From an uncultured Saprospiraceae bacterium (GTDB lineage Bacteria > Bacteroidota > Bacteroidia > Chitinophagales > Saprospiraceae), in contig CALFDU010000004.1 in the NCBI GenBank assembly GCA_937950315.1, positions 1 through 64,000 on the forward strand: DNA of 64,000 nt. The letters run 5' to 3'. The notes beneath the pieces are model-generated. The model was not told the origin of the DNA, searched no databases, and saw only the letters and a program-made list of their open reading frames with translations. The translations under genes were made by a program, and so were the position numbers. This document shows positions 27,625 through 36,519 of this stretch, piece after piece (positions within the stretch are counted from its first letter, which is position 1; every line of letters begins with the position of its first letter).

Positions 27625-30600
27625 TTGAGTCCATTTTGCCTTACTCCTATATTAAGTATCCTACTTTTCCTAGTGTCCCACACTGGCTTAGCAGCACAAT
27701 GTCCCAATGTAATTACCCTTAATTCGCAAGAACAAATCAACGATTTTACTTTTTCTTTTGAAAATTGTAATGAGTTTAGTGGTCAGATGATCATAAGCGG
27801 AAGTGATATTACTGATCTTGATGGCTTGAGCTCCATTCTTGCTATTTATGGATCTTTGGAAATCAGAAATACAAGAATAAAAAATGTTGATGCGCTTTCG
27901 TTTATTTCTACCTTGAATGGAACACTCTCCATTTATAACAATGATCTTCTCGAAAACTTAAATGGCCTCGACCACATCACAAACTTAGATTCTCTTACCA
28001 TTGCTGCCAACCCGATGATAACAAACTATACTGGCTTGGACAATCTGACCGATGTAGATTATCTGAAAATAGAGGACATGCAAACAGCAGATTTTTCTGG
28101 TTTTTCTAATCTAGAAAGAGCAGCAGAATTTGTAGTAAATGATAATACTCAGCTTGCTTCCCTTAATGGTTTGTCAAGTTTGGAAAATGTATCAATCCTA
28201 GGCCTGTCGTCAAACCAAAGCTTGTCTAAGTTAACAGGAATGGAAAACCTGAATGCGGAGGAAACATTTATAAGCATCAAAAATTGCCCAACTTTAAGCA
28301 ATCTAGATGGCTTCCAAAACTATGAACAGCTTAACGTACTTGAGCTTGAACAAAATGGGAATTTAGAATCTCTTGATGGCTTAGAAAATGTAACCAGTGC
28401 TACAAGAATAAATGTCTTTGGTTGCAACTCGTTGAATGACCTAGATGCATTAAGAAATCTGACAGCTATCAGAGAAGATTTGACCTTTGCCTTTTGCAAT
28501 ATGGTCTCAGATTTTTCTGCCTTCAACAATCTAGAAAGTATTGGTAGAAATCTGTTCCTTTCGCAGCTTTTTAATCTTCAACACCTTGATGATTTCAATA
28601 ATACAGAAATTGACGGTGACATTTTTATAGGGAATCATGCCAACTTAATCGATATTACTGGATTTGGAAACGTGCAAAGAATAGGCGGTGAGCTTTCTTT
28701 TAATGCAGTTCCTAAATTGGTGAGTATTGAAGGTTTTATCAACATGGAATCCAACGGTGGTTTGATCATTTCAAGGACTGAAAAACTGCAAGACCTTACT
28801 GGACTTGCCAACCTAAGAGCAGTCAATGGTAAGCTCGAAATTTTCGAAAATGAAATCTTGGACAACCTTGACGACCTCGTTAGTTTGACTTTTGTTGAGG
28901 GAATCAATGATCCTAGTGTCAATAGTCAAAAAGATGTTCAGATCGAAAATAACCCAAGGTTGACATCGATTCAAGGATTGAATGATTTGATCTATGCAGA
29001 CGATAAGATATTTATCAGAAACAACCAAAACCTAACAATCTGCGATGTAGAAAGTATCTGTCGTTTCATCAATGATCCGAATATTGAAATCACTATTGAA
29101 AACAATGGATTTCCTTGTAATAGCCCTGATCAGATTAGTTCAGATTGTAATTCTTTGATTACAGATGTAGATTATGATAATTGTACAAGAGTAGTATCAC
29201 TCGATATTTCTGAAACCTCAGGCAATAACAATGGCTTGATTGATATCTTTGACGAAGATGGAAAGATTATCTGCTCCATCAATGCCAATGGCAACAATCT
29301 TGGTAATACTGAGTTCAGCCTATTTGTTTCTTCTGTAGATCGTTATGATGATTTTAATAGACCGATGATGAGAAGGAATCTGACGATTACTTCTGATATG
29401 GATCCTATTGACGAAGTATCTGTTAGAATTTATTTTAAAGATTTCGAATTTGAAAGATTGAAATTTTTGGATCCTAATATTGAAGATTTGGCAGACTTGA
29501 AAGTAACCCCAGTGGATGCATTGTGTTCTGGGATTTTTGAAGGAAATCAAAGTGTTACTGCCAGCTCTGAATTTCAAGGCAATTACCTAAGTGATATAGA
29601 CTTTTTTATAGAAACAGGTTTTGATGCTTTCGCAAATTTCTTTATTCATGGTCCCAATTCATTGGCGATTGATAGCGATGGAGATGGCTACGACTCAAGC
29701 ATCGATTGCGATGATTCTGACGATTCAATAAATCCACTTGCAGTAGAAATTCCTGACAACGACATCGACGAAAATTGTGATGGGGTTCTTGGAATTACCG
29801 ACTTAGACAATGATGGGTATGGCATCAATGAAGATTGCGATGATCTCAATGCTGCTATCAATCCAGGTGCGACAGAAATTTTGGACAATGATATTGACGA
29901 AGATTGTAATGGAATAAACGATGTGACAGATGCAGATGGTGATGGATTTGGTATAGAGCTAGATTGTGATGACAACGATCCAAATGTGAATCCGGATGCA
30001 ACAGAAATAATCGATAACAACATTGATGAAGATTGTGATGGTATCATTGAGATTACTGATATAGACAACGATGGTTTTGGTATCAGTGAAGATTGCGATG
30101 ACCTAAATTCAGCCATTAACCCAGGTGCGGTTGAAATACCAGACAACAATATTGATGAAGACTGCGATGGCGAATTAGGAATTACGGACGAAGATGAAGA
30201 CGGGTTTGGCATCAATGAAGACTGTGATGACGCCGATGCAAATGTCTATCCGGGAGCAGTCGAAATTCCTGATAATGATATCGATGAAGATTGTGATGGA
30301 GAATTAGGAATTACGGACGAAGATGGAGATGGATTTGGAATCAATGAAGATTGTAATGACAGCGACCCTACCATTTATCCAGGTGCAGAAGAAATTGAAA
30401 ACAATGGGATTGATGAGGATTGCGATGGAGGAGATCTTACTCCTGTAGTCGAATTAACCGAGCTAACCGTCAATGTATTTCCAAACCCAGCCAATGAGTT
30501 TATCTATATAGAATTTGACGGTCAAGAATTATTGCAAATTGCTTTGATAGATCTTCAAGGTAGAGTAATGATGAAAACTCAATTGGGTAGGTCTGATCAG

Positions 30601-30693
30601 ATTGATCTAAAGGCTCTACAAGCTGGTACTTACATACTGAGGATATCGGATGATTCTACCACACAGAGTACCATGTTGTTTATAGATAATTAG
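27625..30693 (+). CDS. LRR-like surface protein with MopE repeats and T9SS type A sorting domain
   Basis: The start is a TTG and is followed by a signal peptide (SPFCLTPILSILLFLVSHTG, cleavage before QCPN). Residues about 30-500 form leucine-rich, receptor-L-domain-like repeats (NNDLLENLNGLDHITNLDSL and similar), expected to fold as a beta-solenoid. Residues about 500-680 are not recognised. Residues about 682-935 are six 43-residue MopE-type putative metal-binding repeats of the form DGFGINEDCDD...NPGA.EI.DN.IDEDCDG. Residues about 945-1022 are a type A sorting domain (VNVFPNPANEFIYIEF, then LQAGTYILRISDD). The protein should be secreted by the T9SS and anchored on the surface. The ligand is unknown; calcium or copper binding by the acidic repeats is plausible from family knowledge. 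Confidence 0.9.
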   Translation: MSPFCLTPILSILLFLVSHTGLAAQCPNVITLNSQEQINDFTFSFENCNEFSGQMIISGSDITDLDGLSSILAIYGSLEIRNTRIKNVDALSFISTLNGTLSIYNNDLLENLNGLDHITNLDSLTIAANPMITNYTGLDNLTDVDYLKIEDMQTADFSGFSNLERAAEFVVNDNTQLASLNGLSSLENVSILGLSSNQSLSKLTGMENLNAEETFISIKNCPTLSNLDGFQNYEQLNVLELEQNGNLESLDGLENVTSATRINVFGCNSLNDLDALRNLTAIREDLTFAFCNMVSDFSAFNNLESIGRNLFLSQLFNLQHLDDFNNTEIDGDIFIGNHANLIDITGFGNVQRIGGELSFNAVPKLVSIEGFINMESNGGLIISRTEKLQDLTGLANLRAVNGKLEIFENEILDNLDDLVSLTFVEGINDPSVNSQKDVQIENNPRLTSIQGLNDLIYADDKIFIRNNQNLTICDVESICRFINDPNIEITIENNGFPCNSPDQISSDCNSLITDVDYDNCTRVVSLDISETSGNNNGLIDIFDEDGKIICSINANGNNLGNTEFSLFVSSVDRYDDFNRPMMRRNLTITSDMDPIDEVSVRIYFKDFEFERLKFLDPNIEDLADLKVTPVDALCSGIFEGNQSVTASSEFQGNYLSDIDFFIETGFDAFANFFIHGPNSLAIDSDGDGYDSSIDCDDSDDSINPLAVEIPDNDIDENCDGVLGITDLDNDGYGINEDCDDLNAAINPGATEILDNDIDEDCNGINDVTDADGDGFGIELDCDDNDPNVNPDATEIIDNNIDEDCDGIIEITDIDNDGFGISEDCDDLNSAINPGAVEIPDNNIDEDCDGELGITDEDEDGFGINEDCDDADANVYPGAVEIPDNDIDEDCDGELGITDEDGDGFGINEDCNDSDPTIYPGAEEIENNGIDEDCDGGDLTPVVELTELTVNVFPNPANEFIYIEFDGQELLQIALIDLQGRVMMKTQLGRSDQIDLKALQAGTYILRISDDSTTQSTMLFIDN
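29671..30432 (+). repeat. Six tandem 129-bp MopE-type coding repeats
   Basis: The Asp codon of each DGY/DGF motif falls at 29683, 29812, 29941, 30070, 30199 and 30328, exactly 129 bp (43 residues) apart. The last three units are the most alike. Each unit has one Cys in the (E/I/L)DC motif and one in the E(D/N)C motif. Confidence 0.9.
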
Positions 30694-30710
30694 TAATCAA
30701 GCGGCCCAAT

Positions 30711-31802
30711 ATGAATATTCTTTTGCTTGAAGCCTACTATGGAGGCAGTCACAAAAACTGGGCAGATCAATTAAAAAACCACAGTAAACATACTATTGAA
30801 ATATTAGGACTTCCTGCTCGACATTGGAAATGGCGGATGGAAGGAGGAGCCATGGCATTAACAAAAATGCTATTGACCAAAAACGAAAAGCCTGATTTAT
30901 TGATTGCAACCAGCATGCTGGACTACAGTTTCTTAAAAGCAAATCTTCCTCAAGATTGGCAAGATATTCCAGCCATCTATTACATGCACGAAAATCAGTT
31001 CACCTATCCTCAAAGCGAAAACGACACTGATACAAAAGCTGGTAGGGACTTTCATTACGGCATGATCCAATTTAAGAGTATGTTGAGTGCAGATCTGACT
31101 TGTTTCAATTCTGATTTTCATCGTGAAGTTTTTTTTGCAAAGTTGAAGGAACTTCTTGAACGATTGCCTGACTATGCGCCATTAGATGAAATGCAAGATC
31201 TTCGATCCAAAGCCATGACAATGCATTTAGGTATCCAAGATTCTCGCAGAAATAGAGTAGTGAATAATCGTCCTGTGATTTTGTGGAATCACCGTTGGGA
31301 ATACGATAAGAATCCAGGTGCCTTTTTCAATTGTCTATACAAACTAAAAGAAGACGGAGAGGACTTTGATTTGATTGTCTTAGGAAGTAAGGGGAGGTCT
31401 TATCCAAAGATCTTTGATGAATCAAAAGTGCGATTGACCGAACACATTGTTCACTGGGGATATGCCGAAAGCAATGAAGCCTATCTCGACTTATTGAATC
31501 GGGCAGACATCATACCTGTCACTAGCAAACAAGAATTTTTTGGGATATCTATTTTAGAAGCAGTTTTGGCTGGCGTTACTCCTGTTTTTCCAAAACGACT
31601 CGTTTATCCTGAACACTTTGATCCAAAAAATTATCCAGATCTATTTTATAGTTCAGACCATGATTTGCTCCAACAGGTGAAAAATTTATTAAAGAATCCT
31701 GTTGAAGAATCCATTAAAAATGGTTTAATTGATAGAGCAAAAGAATACCTTTGGCAGCAGCAAATACAGCGCTACGACTTGATTTTTGAATCCATCGTTT
31801 GA
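30711..31802 (+). CDS. tRNA-queuosine alpha-mannosyltransferase-like protein (DUF3524)
   Basis: The 363-residue protein begins with MNILLLEAYYGGSHKNWADQ and LPARHWKWRMEGGAMAL. These are hallmarks of the DUF3524 domain (about residues 2-170) found in animal GTDC1/QTMAN, the enzyme that mannosylates queuosine-34 of tRNA-Asp. The second half is a GT-B glycosyltransferase domain with WNHRWEYDKNPGAFF and TSKQEFFGISILEAVLAGV, the nucleotide-sugar side. A bacterial homologue is expected to glycosylate queuosine in tRNA, but this is an inference. It lies 17 bp after the LRR gene and its stop overlaps the next glycosyltransferase start by 4 bp, so the two transferases are translated together. Confidence 0.88.
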   Translation: MNILLLEAYYGGSHKNWADQLKNHSKHTIEILGLPARHWKWRMEGGAMALTKMLLTKNEKPDLLIATSMLDYSFLKANLPQDWQDIPAIYYMHENQFTYPQSENDTDTKAGRDFHYGMIQFKSMLSADLTCFNSDFHREVFFAKLKELLERLPDYAPLDEMQDLRSKAMTMHLGIQDSRRNRVVNNRPVILWNHRWEYDKNPGAFFNCLYKLKEDGEDFDLIVLGSKGRSYPKIFDESKVRLTEHIVHWGYAESNEAYLDLLNRADIIPVTSKQEFFGISILEAVLAGVTPVFPKRLVYPEHFDPKNYPDLFYSSDHDLLQQVKNLLKNPVEESIKNGLIDRAKEYLWQQQIQRYDLIFESIV

Positions 31803-32926
31803 ATAAACCACTAAACATAGCAGTCAATGCAAGACTTCTCCTACCGGGGAGAATGGAAGGTATTTCAAGGTTTGCATGGGAAACCACCAAGCGCATAGTG
31901 CGCAACAATCCTCAACATACTTTTTATTTTATTTTTGATCGCTCCTATGATGAAAAATTGATCATTGCCAAAAACATCGTGCCGATTATAGTTGGTCCTC
32001 AAGCAAGACATCCTTGGTTGTGGTATTGGTGGTTTGAGTGGCGATTACCACGCTTATTCAAAAAGCACAACATCGATGTTTTTTATTCACCTGAATTTTA
32101 TATCTCGCTCAGGGCAAATGTTCCTACAGTAATGGTAAGTCATGACATTGTATTTGAGACCTATCGAGATCAACTTCCTGCCTATCAACAGAAATATCTT
32201 GAAAAGAATAGTCCTCGTTTCCACAAAAGAGCAGATCGTATTGTTGCAGTTTCTGAATTTACCAAACAGGATATTGTTGAAAAATACGGAATCACTGCTT
32301 CTAAAATTTCGGTTGCTGGAAACGCTTGTCCTGATGGTTTTCAGCCGATTTCTATGGCGGACAAAAAATCAATGCAGGACAAGTACAGTGGATCATCACC
32401 TTATATTCTTTTTGTAGGTGCTATACATCCACGAAAAAATCTTCTTAGGATGATACAAGCCTTTGATCAATACAAGAAGAAGCATGATTCTGATCTTAAG
32501 TTTTTGGTGATTGGAAGGATGGCGTGGAAGTCAGCAGAAATAAAACAAGCCATCGAGAATACAGAAGATGTAGTTTATTATTCCAGGATTGAAGATGAGT
32601 TGAAACCAATGATGGCTGGGGCAGAGATGCTCATGTTTGTTTCATTGTTTGAAGGATTCGGAATTCCAATACTTGAAGGAATGAGCAGTGAAATTCCAGT
32701 GCTTACTTCCGATAGAACCAGTATGAAAGAAGTAGCTTCCGATGCCGCACTTTTGGCCAATCCAGAATCTATTGATGAAATTGCAAAAGGAATAAAGCGA
32801 TTGATGGAGGACAAGCTTCTAGCAAAAAGTCTAGTAGAAAAAGGGAAAAAACGAGTACGTGAATTTAATTGGGATGATATTGCTTCAGAAGTGGAGAAAC
32901 AAATATTTGCCTTGAGCAATAAATAA
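31799..32926 (+). CDS. Family 4 glycosyltransferase
   Basis: The 375-residue protein is a GT-B fold glycosyltransferase. The N-terminal acceptor lobe starts NIAVNARLLLPGRMEGISRF. The C-terminal GT4 domain shows YILFVGAIHPRKNLLRMIQA, the donor-binding FVSLFEGFGIPILEGMSSEI (the E-x7-E element) and VLTSDRTSMKEVASDAALL. It lacks a signal peptide and should act in the cytoplasm on a nucleotide sugar. The TTG start at 31799 overlaps the preceding gene stop (TTGA), a typical coupled arrangement. The pair might modify the same acceptor in two steps or be co-expressed for another reason. The product is unknown; cell-surface polysaccharide synthesis is the usual default for GT4 enzymes. Confidence 0.9.
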   Translation: MNKPLNIAVNARLLLPGRMEGISRFAWETTKRIVRNNPQHTFYFIFDRSYDEKLIIAKNIVPIIVGPQARHPWLWYWWFEWRLPRLFKKHNIDVFYSPEFYISLRANVPTVMVSHDIVFETYRDQLPAYQQKYLEKNSPRFHKRADRIVAVSEFTKQDIVEKYGITASKISVAGNACPDGFQPISMADKKSMQDKYSGSSPYILFVGAIHPRKNLLRMIQAFDQYKKKHDSDLKFLVIGRMAWKSAEIKQAIENTEDVVYYSRIEDELKPMMAGAEMLMFVSLFEGFGIPILEGMSSEIPVLTSDRTSMKEVASDAALLANPESIDEIAKGIKRLMEDKLLAKSLVEKGKKRVREFNWDDIASEVEKQIFALSNK

Positions 32927-32929
32927 TAT

Positions 32930-33763
32930 TTACAACCGATCTTTCATCCAACTGATCATCTTGTTCATGACCTTATCTTTGTCATAATCTCTGGTAATCT
33001 CATGATAAGATTTCTCGAAATTAACGATCTCTTTATCCTCACTACCGGCTTTCTCATAAAACAATTCTGAACCTTGTGGTTCAATCAACTTGTCAGCGCC
33101 ACCATACATGACCAACAATGGATGCGTGAAGTGGGGAAATTTTGATTCCATTTTCTTCATGATCTTAATCAATTCGGCACCAGTTCTTGCATGGGTTCCT
33201 TCTCTTAGGATCAATGGATCACTATCATAGGTTTTGACAACTTCTGGGTCTCTAGAGATAAAGCTACTGTCAATTTTTACAGTGCGTAATTTAGGAAGTA
33301 TGGCACCCACAATACCAGAAACTTTTTGAAGGAGTGGGGCAATGTCACGACTGATTTTCATGGCAGCACCTGTCGTAACGACTCCTAGTAAGTTAGAAGG
33401 ATTGAATTTGTGATCAATTAAAAAGTTGACAGACACCAATGCTCCAACACTGTGTCCATAGATAAATCCAGGCACTTCGTCATCCCAGTATTCGTTAAAA
33501 AAAGTTTGGCAATCACTGACAAAGTTTTCAAACCTTTCCATATATCCTCGAACACCTTCTGACTTTCCATGTCCACGCTGATCATAGGTATATACGCTAA
33601 ATCCAGCTGCATTTAATCTAGCAGCTTCTGCCTCATAACGAGAAGAGTGTTCACCAAATCCATGTACCAAGTAAACATTGGCAATTGGATTTTTCAGTGC
33701 CCATGCTTGTGTGTAGAGCTTGTAGTTTTTTACACCTTGTATATGTGATTCAGAGTATGCCAT
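32930..33763 (-). CDS. Alpha/beta hydrolase, monoglyceride lipase-like
   Basis: The 277-residue enzyme belongs to the Hydrolase_4 (serine aminopeptidase S33-like) group. The oxyanion strand is VYLVHGFGEHSSRY and the second loop is YTYDQRGHGKSEGVRGYMER. The nucleophile elbow GHSVG places Ser105; GGADKLI supplies Asp224 and SYHEIT supplies His254. All three catalytic residues are in the expected order. The closest described activities are monoacylglycerol lipase and lysophospholipase. There is no signal peptide. Its start codon overlaps the stop of the upstream CNNM-type gene by 1 bp, so it is likely co-transcribed with that gene and possibly with lptC. Confidence 0.88.
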   Translation of the reverse strand: MAYSESHIQGVKNYKLYTQAWALKNPIANVYLVHGFGEHSSRYEAEAARLNAAGFSVYTYDQRGHGKSEGVRGYMERFENFVSDCQTFFNEYWDDEVPGFIYGHSVGALVSVNFLIDHKFNPSNLLGVVTTGAAMKISRDIAPLLQKVSGIVGAILPKLRTVKIDSSFISRDPEVVKTYDSDPLILREGTHARTGAELIKIMKKMESKFPHFTHPLLVMYGGADKLIEPQGSELFYEKAGSEDKEIVNFEKSYHEITRDYDKDKVMNKMISWMKDRL

Positions 33764-35028
33764 TATTCAGGAGTTTCAGTATCTTCTTGAATAGTCTTGA
33801 TCAGTCTTACAGTCTCGATTTTTGTATCACTGACCATTTCAAGTATAAACGTGAAATTGTCCATTTCTATGATGGCACCTGTTTCAGGAATGTTTCCTGA
33901 AGTCATTGTTATATATCCAGATAGTGTTTGATACTCACCTTCAGGCAGATTCAGCTTGTATTTGTCATTGATGAAATCAACTTCCAGTCTACCAGAGAAA
34001 ACAAATTCATTGTCCGAAATTTTTTCATCTATAAATTCTTCCACATCGTGCTCATCATCAATTTCTCCAAAAATCTCTTCCAATATATCCTCCAAGGTGA
34101 TGATACCAGCAGTACTACCGTATTCATCTACGACACAAGCAATGTTGGTTTCATTATTAATGAACTGTAACATCAGATCTTTGATGTTCATTGTCTCAGG
34201 AACATACGGAATTTCGAGCTTCATTGCTTTTACACTTTTGGGCTCGTTGAATAGTTGTTGATGATGAAGGTAGCCTTCTATGTTTTCGATGTCTCCATCG
34301 ATGATCAATATTCTTGAGTGATTGGATTCCTTGATTACTTTGATGGCTTCTTCAATAGAGCTTTCCATATCAATGGCTACAATTTCTGTACGTGGAATCA
34401 TAGCTTCTCTTACTTTCATGTTTTGTAATCCAAGCGCATTGGTCAATATCTCCTTGTCTATATTAACCAGATTCTCATCATCGATGGACTTGTCAATATA
34501 GTCTTCAAGATCCAATCTCGTCAACGCAATCTCTCCACCTTCAAGAGGAACTCTCACCACATACTTCAAAAGCAAATTGGATAAGCCTGTCATGAAGTAT
34601 GTTGGAATAGCCAGTATCCATTTCAAGAATGCAAGCGGAAAAGTGAAAAAGTACAACATCTTATTGGCAAACAATCGAAAGAAAGTCTTCGGTAAAAATT
34701 CACCAAATATCAAAACAATCACCGTTGTAATCAATGTATAGATCAATAGTGAAAAACCTCCTTCTCCAAGTGCAGGAGCAATCAAAGGTTCCATTGCCTT
34801 GGTCATCAAGGTCGTAAAAGCAACCAATGAAATATTATTGCCCACCAACATCGTACTAATGAAATTGTCAGGCTTTTCAAAAAATCGCGCAAGGATATTT
34901 CCTCTTCTGGTCCCTTGGTCTTTCTTTACGGCAACACCAAGTCTATTAGCAGATACAAAAGCGATCTCTGAACCCGAGAAAAAAGCAGACAACAATAAGA
35001 AAATTAATATCCCAAAGAATAATGACAT
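33763..35028 (-). CDS. CNNM/CorC-family membrane protein with CBS pair
   Basis: The 421-residue protein has the DUF21/CNNM transmembrane domain at about residues 1-190 (FFSGSEIAFVSANRLGVAVK; four helices). A tandem CBS pair follows at about 205-325 (VREAMIPRTEIVAIDMESSI, then CVVDEYGSTAGIITLEDILE). A CorC_HlyC transporter-associated domain closes it at about 335-415 (FSGRLEVDFINDKYKLNLPE). Members are often annotated as hemolysins but are now linked to magnesium or cobalt efflux. It overlaps the downstream hydrolase by 1 bp and is preceded by lptC 36 bp upstream on the same strand. The metal is not identifiable from sequence. Confidence 0.9.
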   Translation of the reverse strand: MSLFFGILIFLLLSAFFSGSEIAFVSANRLGVAVKKDQGTRRGNILARFFEKPDNFISTMLVGNNISLVAFTTLMTKAMEPLIAPALGEGGFSLLIYTLITTVIVLIFGEFLPKTFFRLFANKMLYFFTFPLAFLKWILAIPTYFMTGLSNLLLKYVVRVPLEGGEIALTRLDLEDYIDKSIDDENLVNIDKEILTNALGLQNMKVREAMIPRTEIVAIDMESSIEEAIKVIKESNHSRILIIDGDIENIEGYLHHQQLFNEPKSVKAMKLEIPYVPETMNIKDLMLQFINNETNIACVVDEYGSTAGIITLEDILEEIFGEIDDEHDVEEFIDEKISDNEFVFSGRLEVDFINDKYKLNLPEGEYQTLSGYITMTSGNIPETGAIIEMDNFTFILEMVSDTKIETVRLIKTIQEDTETPE

Positions 35029-35064
35029 GCTGTTAAATTGTATAACAAAGTTACTTGATTTTGC

Positions 35065-35634
35065 TTAATTATTTAGAATCTTATCAAGTTCTAAAAACTT
35101 CGTGCCCGATACCTTTTTGTTCAGTTGGAATCTCTGAAACTCTTGTTTGGCTATAAATCCATAACCAAAGAGGGTATCGCCTCGTTGTGGCTGGGCAATT
35201 CGCACGTATTTGTTGGTATAAATCTCTCCAGTAAGCTCATTCCAGATCAATTCGTCTGTACTAAGCTCATCATCATTGGTATTATACAATTTGACATTTT
35301 GCTTCACATAAATCTGCTTGTCTTCATCTTTCCTAATGGCATAATCCGATTTAAGCCAAGAAATGATCTTTCCTTGATTGTCATAAAATTCAACAAGCAC
35401 ACCATCGGGAAATTCATCAATTGAATTTTTCTTCTCTACATACCTTTTGAGTGTAGGAGCCGTAATTTTAAGTTTGATCTTAGCCGAATCACTATACAGA
35501 ATCTCCACATCCTTCGCTTGCTCTATTTTCAGGTCCCTATCTGTAAACAGTGCGTCTACTTCCTCTATAGAGTTGGAACAAGCTGCCATACTTAAGAGTA
35601 AAATACTACTAACTATATATGTTGTTAATTTCAA
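35065..35634 (-). CDS. lptC: LPS export periplasmic protein LptC
   Basis: The 189-residue protein has a lipoprotein signal (LLLSMAACSN, lipid Cys19) and the LptC/OstA-like repeat fold. Residues about 40-170 hold short strands with IKLKITAPTLKRYVEKKN, DGVLVEFYDNQGKIISWLKS and TDELIWNELTGEIYTNKYVR. LptC transfers lipopolysaccharide from the inner-membrane LptBFG complex to LptA. In Bacteroidota it is often lipidated, as here, whereas E. coli LptC is anchored by an N-terminal helix. It is the first gene of a probable lptC, CNNM-type, hydrolase unit. The upstream region is occupied by the repeat arm next to the GxxExxY gene. Confidence 0.9.
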   Translation of the reverse strand: MKLTTYIVSSILLLSMAACSNSIEEVDALFTDRDLKIEQAKDVEILYSDSAKIKLKITAPTLKRYVEKKNSIDEFPDGVLVEFYDNQGKIISWLKSDYAIRKDEDKQIYVKQNVKLYNTNDDELSTDELIWNELTGEIYTNKYVRIAQPQRGDTLFGYGFIAKQEFQRFQLNKKVSGTKFLELDKILNN

Positions 35635-35684
35635 ATCGCGGATTGTATTTATACAACTGCAAGATAGGCAGAAAACAGCTATGA

Positions 35685-35797
35685 ATTTTGGGATTTAGGG
35701 ATTGTTTAACTGGGATTTTTTGGGATTGCTAGAACTAGGATTTATAGGATTATGTGGATTTTAGGATTGTTAGAACTAGAATTTTTAGGATTATGGC
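35685..35797. repeat. Upstream arm of inverted repeat array around the GxxExxY gene
   Basis: Two 32-nt units of form GGATTGYTAGAACTAGRATT followed by WTAGGATTATG occur at 35723-35754 and 35764-35795, 41 bp apart. A degenerate unit (GGGATTGTTTAACTGGGA) precedes them at about 35697-35715. The units are the reverse complement of the repeats downstream of the gene. Confidence 0.85.
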
Positions 35798-35849
35798 ATG
35801 TGTTTACATGAAGGAAAATAATTTCATTATAGAGTAAGGGAAATATTCG

Positions 35850-36254
35850 ATGATGATGAAATCAGAAATAGGAGATCAGGTAAGTTATGATGTAATCGGC
35901 TGCGCAATGAGAGTGCATGCTACTCTTGGTCCAGGATTTATGGAGAAAATATATCAACGTTCCCTTGCCATAGAAATGAATCTGAAATACCTGAATTACA
36001 TTCAAGAGAGGAACATCGAAATATTCTACGGCAAAACTCAAATAGGTATGCGACGCGTCGATTTCTTCGTAGAAGGCAGAATCCTTGTAGAAATTAAGTC
36101 AGTATCCAAACTAGATGACCTACACATTACCCAAACCATGAATTACTGCGAAGCTGCCAAACTACCGATTGGTCTCCTTATCAATTTCGGATCAAAAAGC
36201 CTAGAATACAGACGAATTTACAACATTAATCACCCCGAGAATAGAAAATCTTAA
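35850..36254 (+). CDS. GxxExxY protein with PD-(D/E)xK-like motif
   Basis: The 134-residue protein has the family signature GPGFMEKIY (Gly-x2-Glu-x2-Tyr) near residue 31, preceded by VSYDVIGCAMRVHATL. The segment RRVDFFVEG, followed 5 residues later by VEIKSVSKL, gives the D...ExK pattern of PD-(D/E)xK nucleases. The C-terminus has TMNYCEAAKLPIGLLINFGS, also conserved. The function of GxxExxY proteins is not established; a DNA or RNA nuclease role is inferred from the motif. The start is the first of three consecutive ATG-like codons (ATGATGATG). The gene is enclosed between inverted arrays of about 42-bp repeats and has no operon partner, which suggests a self-contained repeat-associated element. 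Confidence 0.9.
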   Translation: MMMKSEIGDQVSYDVIGCAMRVHATLGPGFMEKIYQRSLAIEMNLKYLNYIQERNIEIFYGKTQIGMRRVDFFVEGRILVEIKSVSKLDDLHITQTMNYCEAAKLPIGLLINFGSKSLEYRRIYNINHPENRKS

Positions 36255-36256
36255 TA

Positions 36257-36502
36257 CACCCAAAATCTAATAATCCCATAATCAAATCCTAAAATCCTTC
36301 TATCCCCAAAATCCTAGTTTGCCTTCAATCCCATAATCCATCCATCCCATAAATCCTAGTTTGCCCATAATTCTAAAATCCCTCCATCCTAAAAATCCTA
36401 GTTGGTTGCGCTTCAATCCTAAAATCCATCCATCCCATAAATCCTAGTTTACCCATAATCCTAAAATCCCTCCATCCCAAAAATCCTAGTTCTAACAAAT
36501 TC
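36257..36502. repeat. Downstream arm: five tandem 42-46-bp repeats
   Basis: The word ATCCTAGTT occurs at 36311, 36353, 36395, 36441 and 36483, giving periods of 42, 42, 46 and 42 bp. Between them lie variants of AATCCTAAAATCCMTCCATC and CCCATAAATCC. The array is the reverse complement of the arm upstream of the GxxExxY gene and ends 18 bp before the HipA-like gene. Confidence 0.88.
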
Positions 36503-36519
36503 CCTACCTTCACACCTAC

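Noticed and set aside
29671-30432. Acidic repeats read as EF-hands or dockerin
   Set aside because: The pattern with paired Cys and NPGAxEIxDNxIDEDCDG is the MopE-type motif, not the DxDxDG plus hydrophobic helix of EF-hands or dockerins.
36257-36502. Array looked like a possible CRISPR
   Set aside because: Units are degenerate, spacers are themselves repeat-like and short, no leader or cas gene is present, and an inverted arm lies on the other side of the gene.
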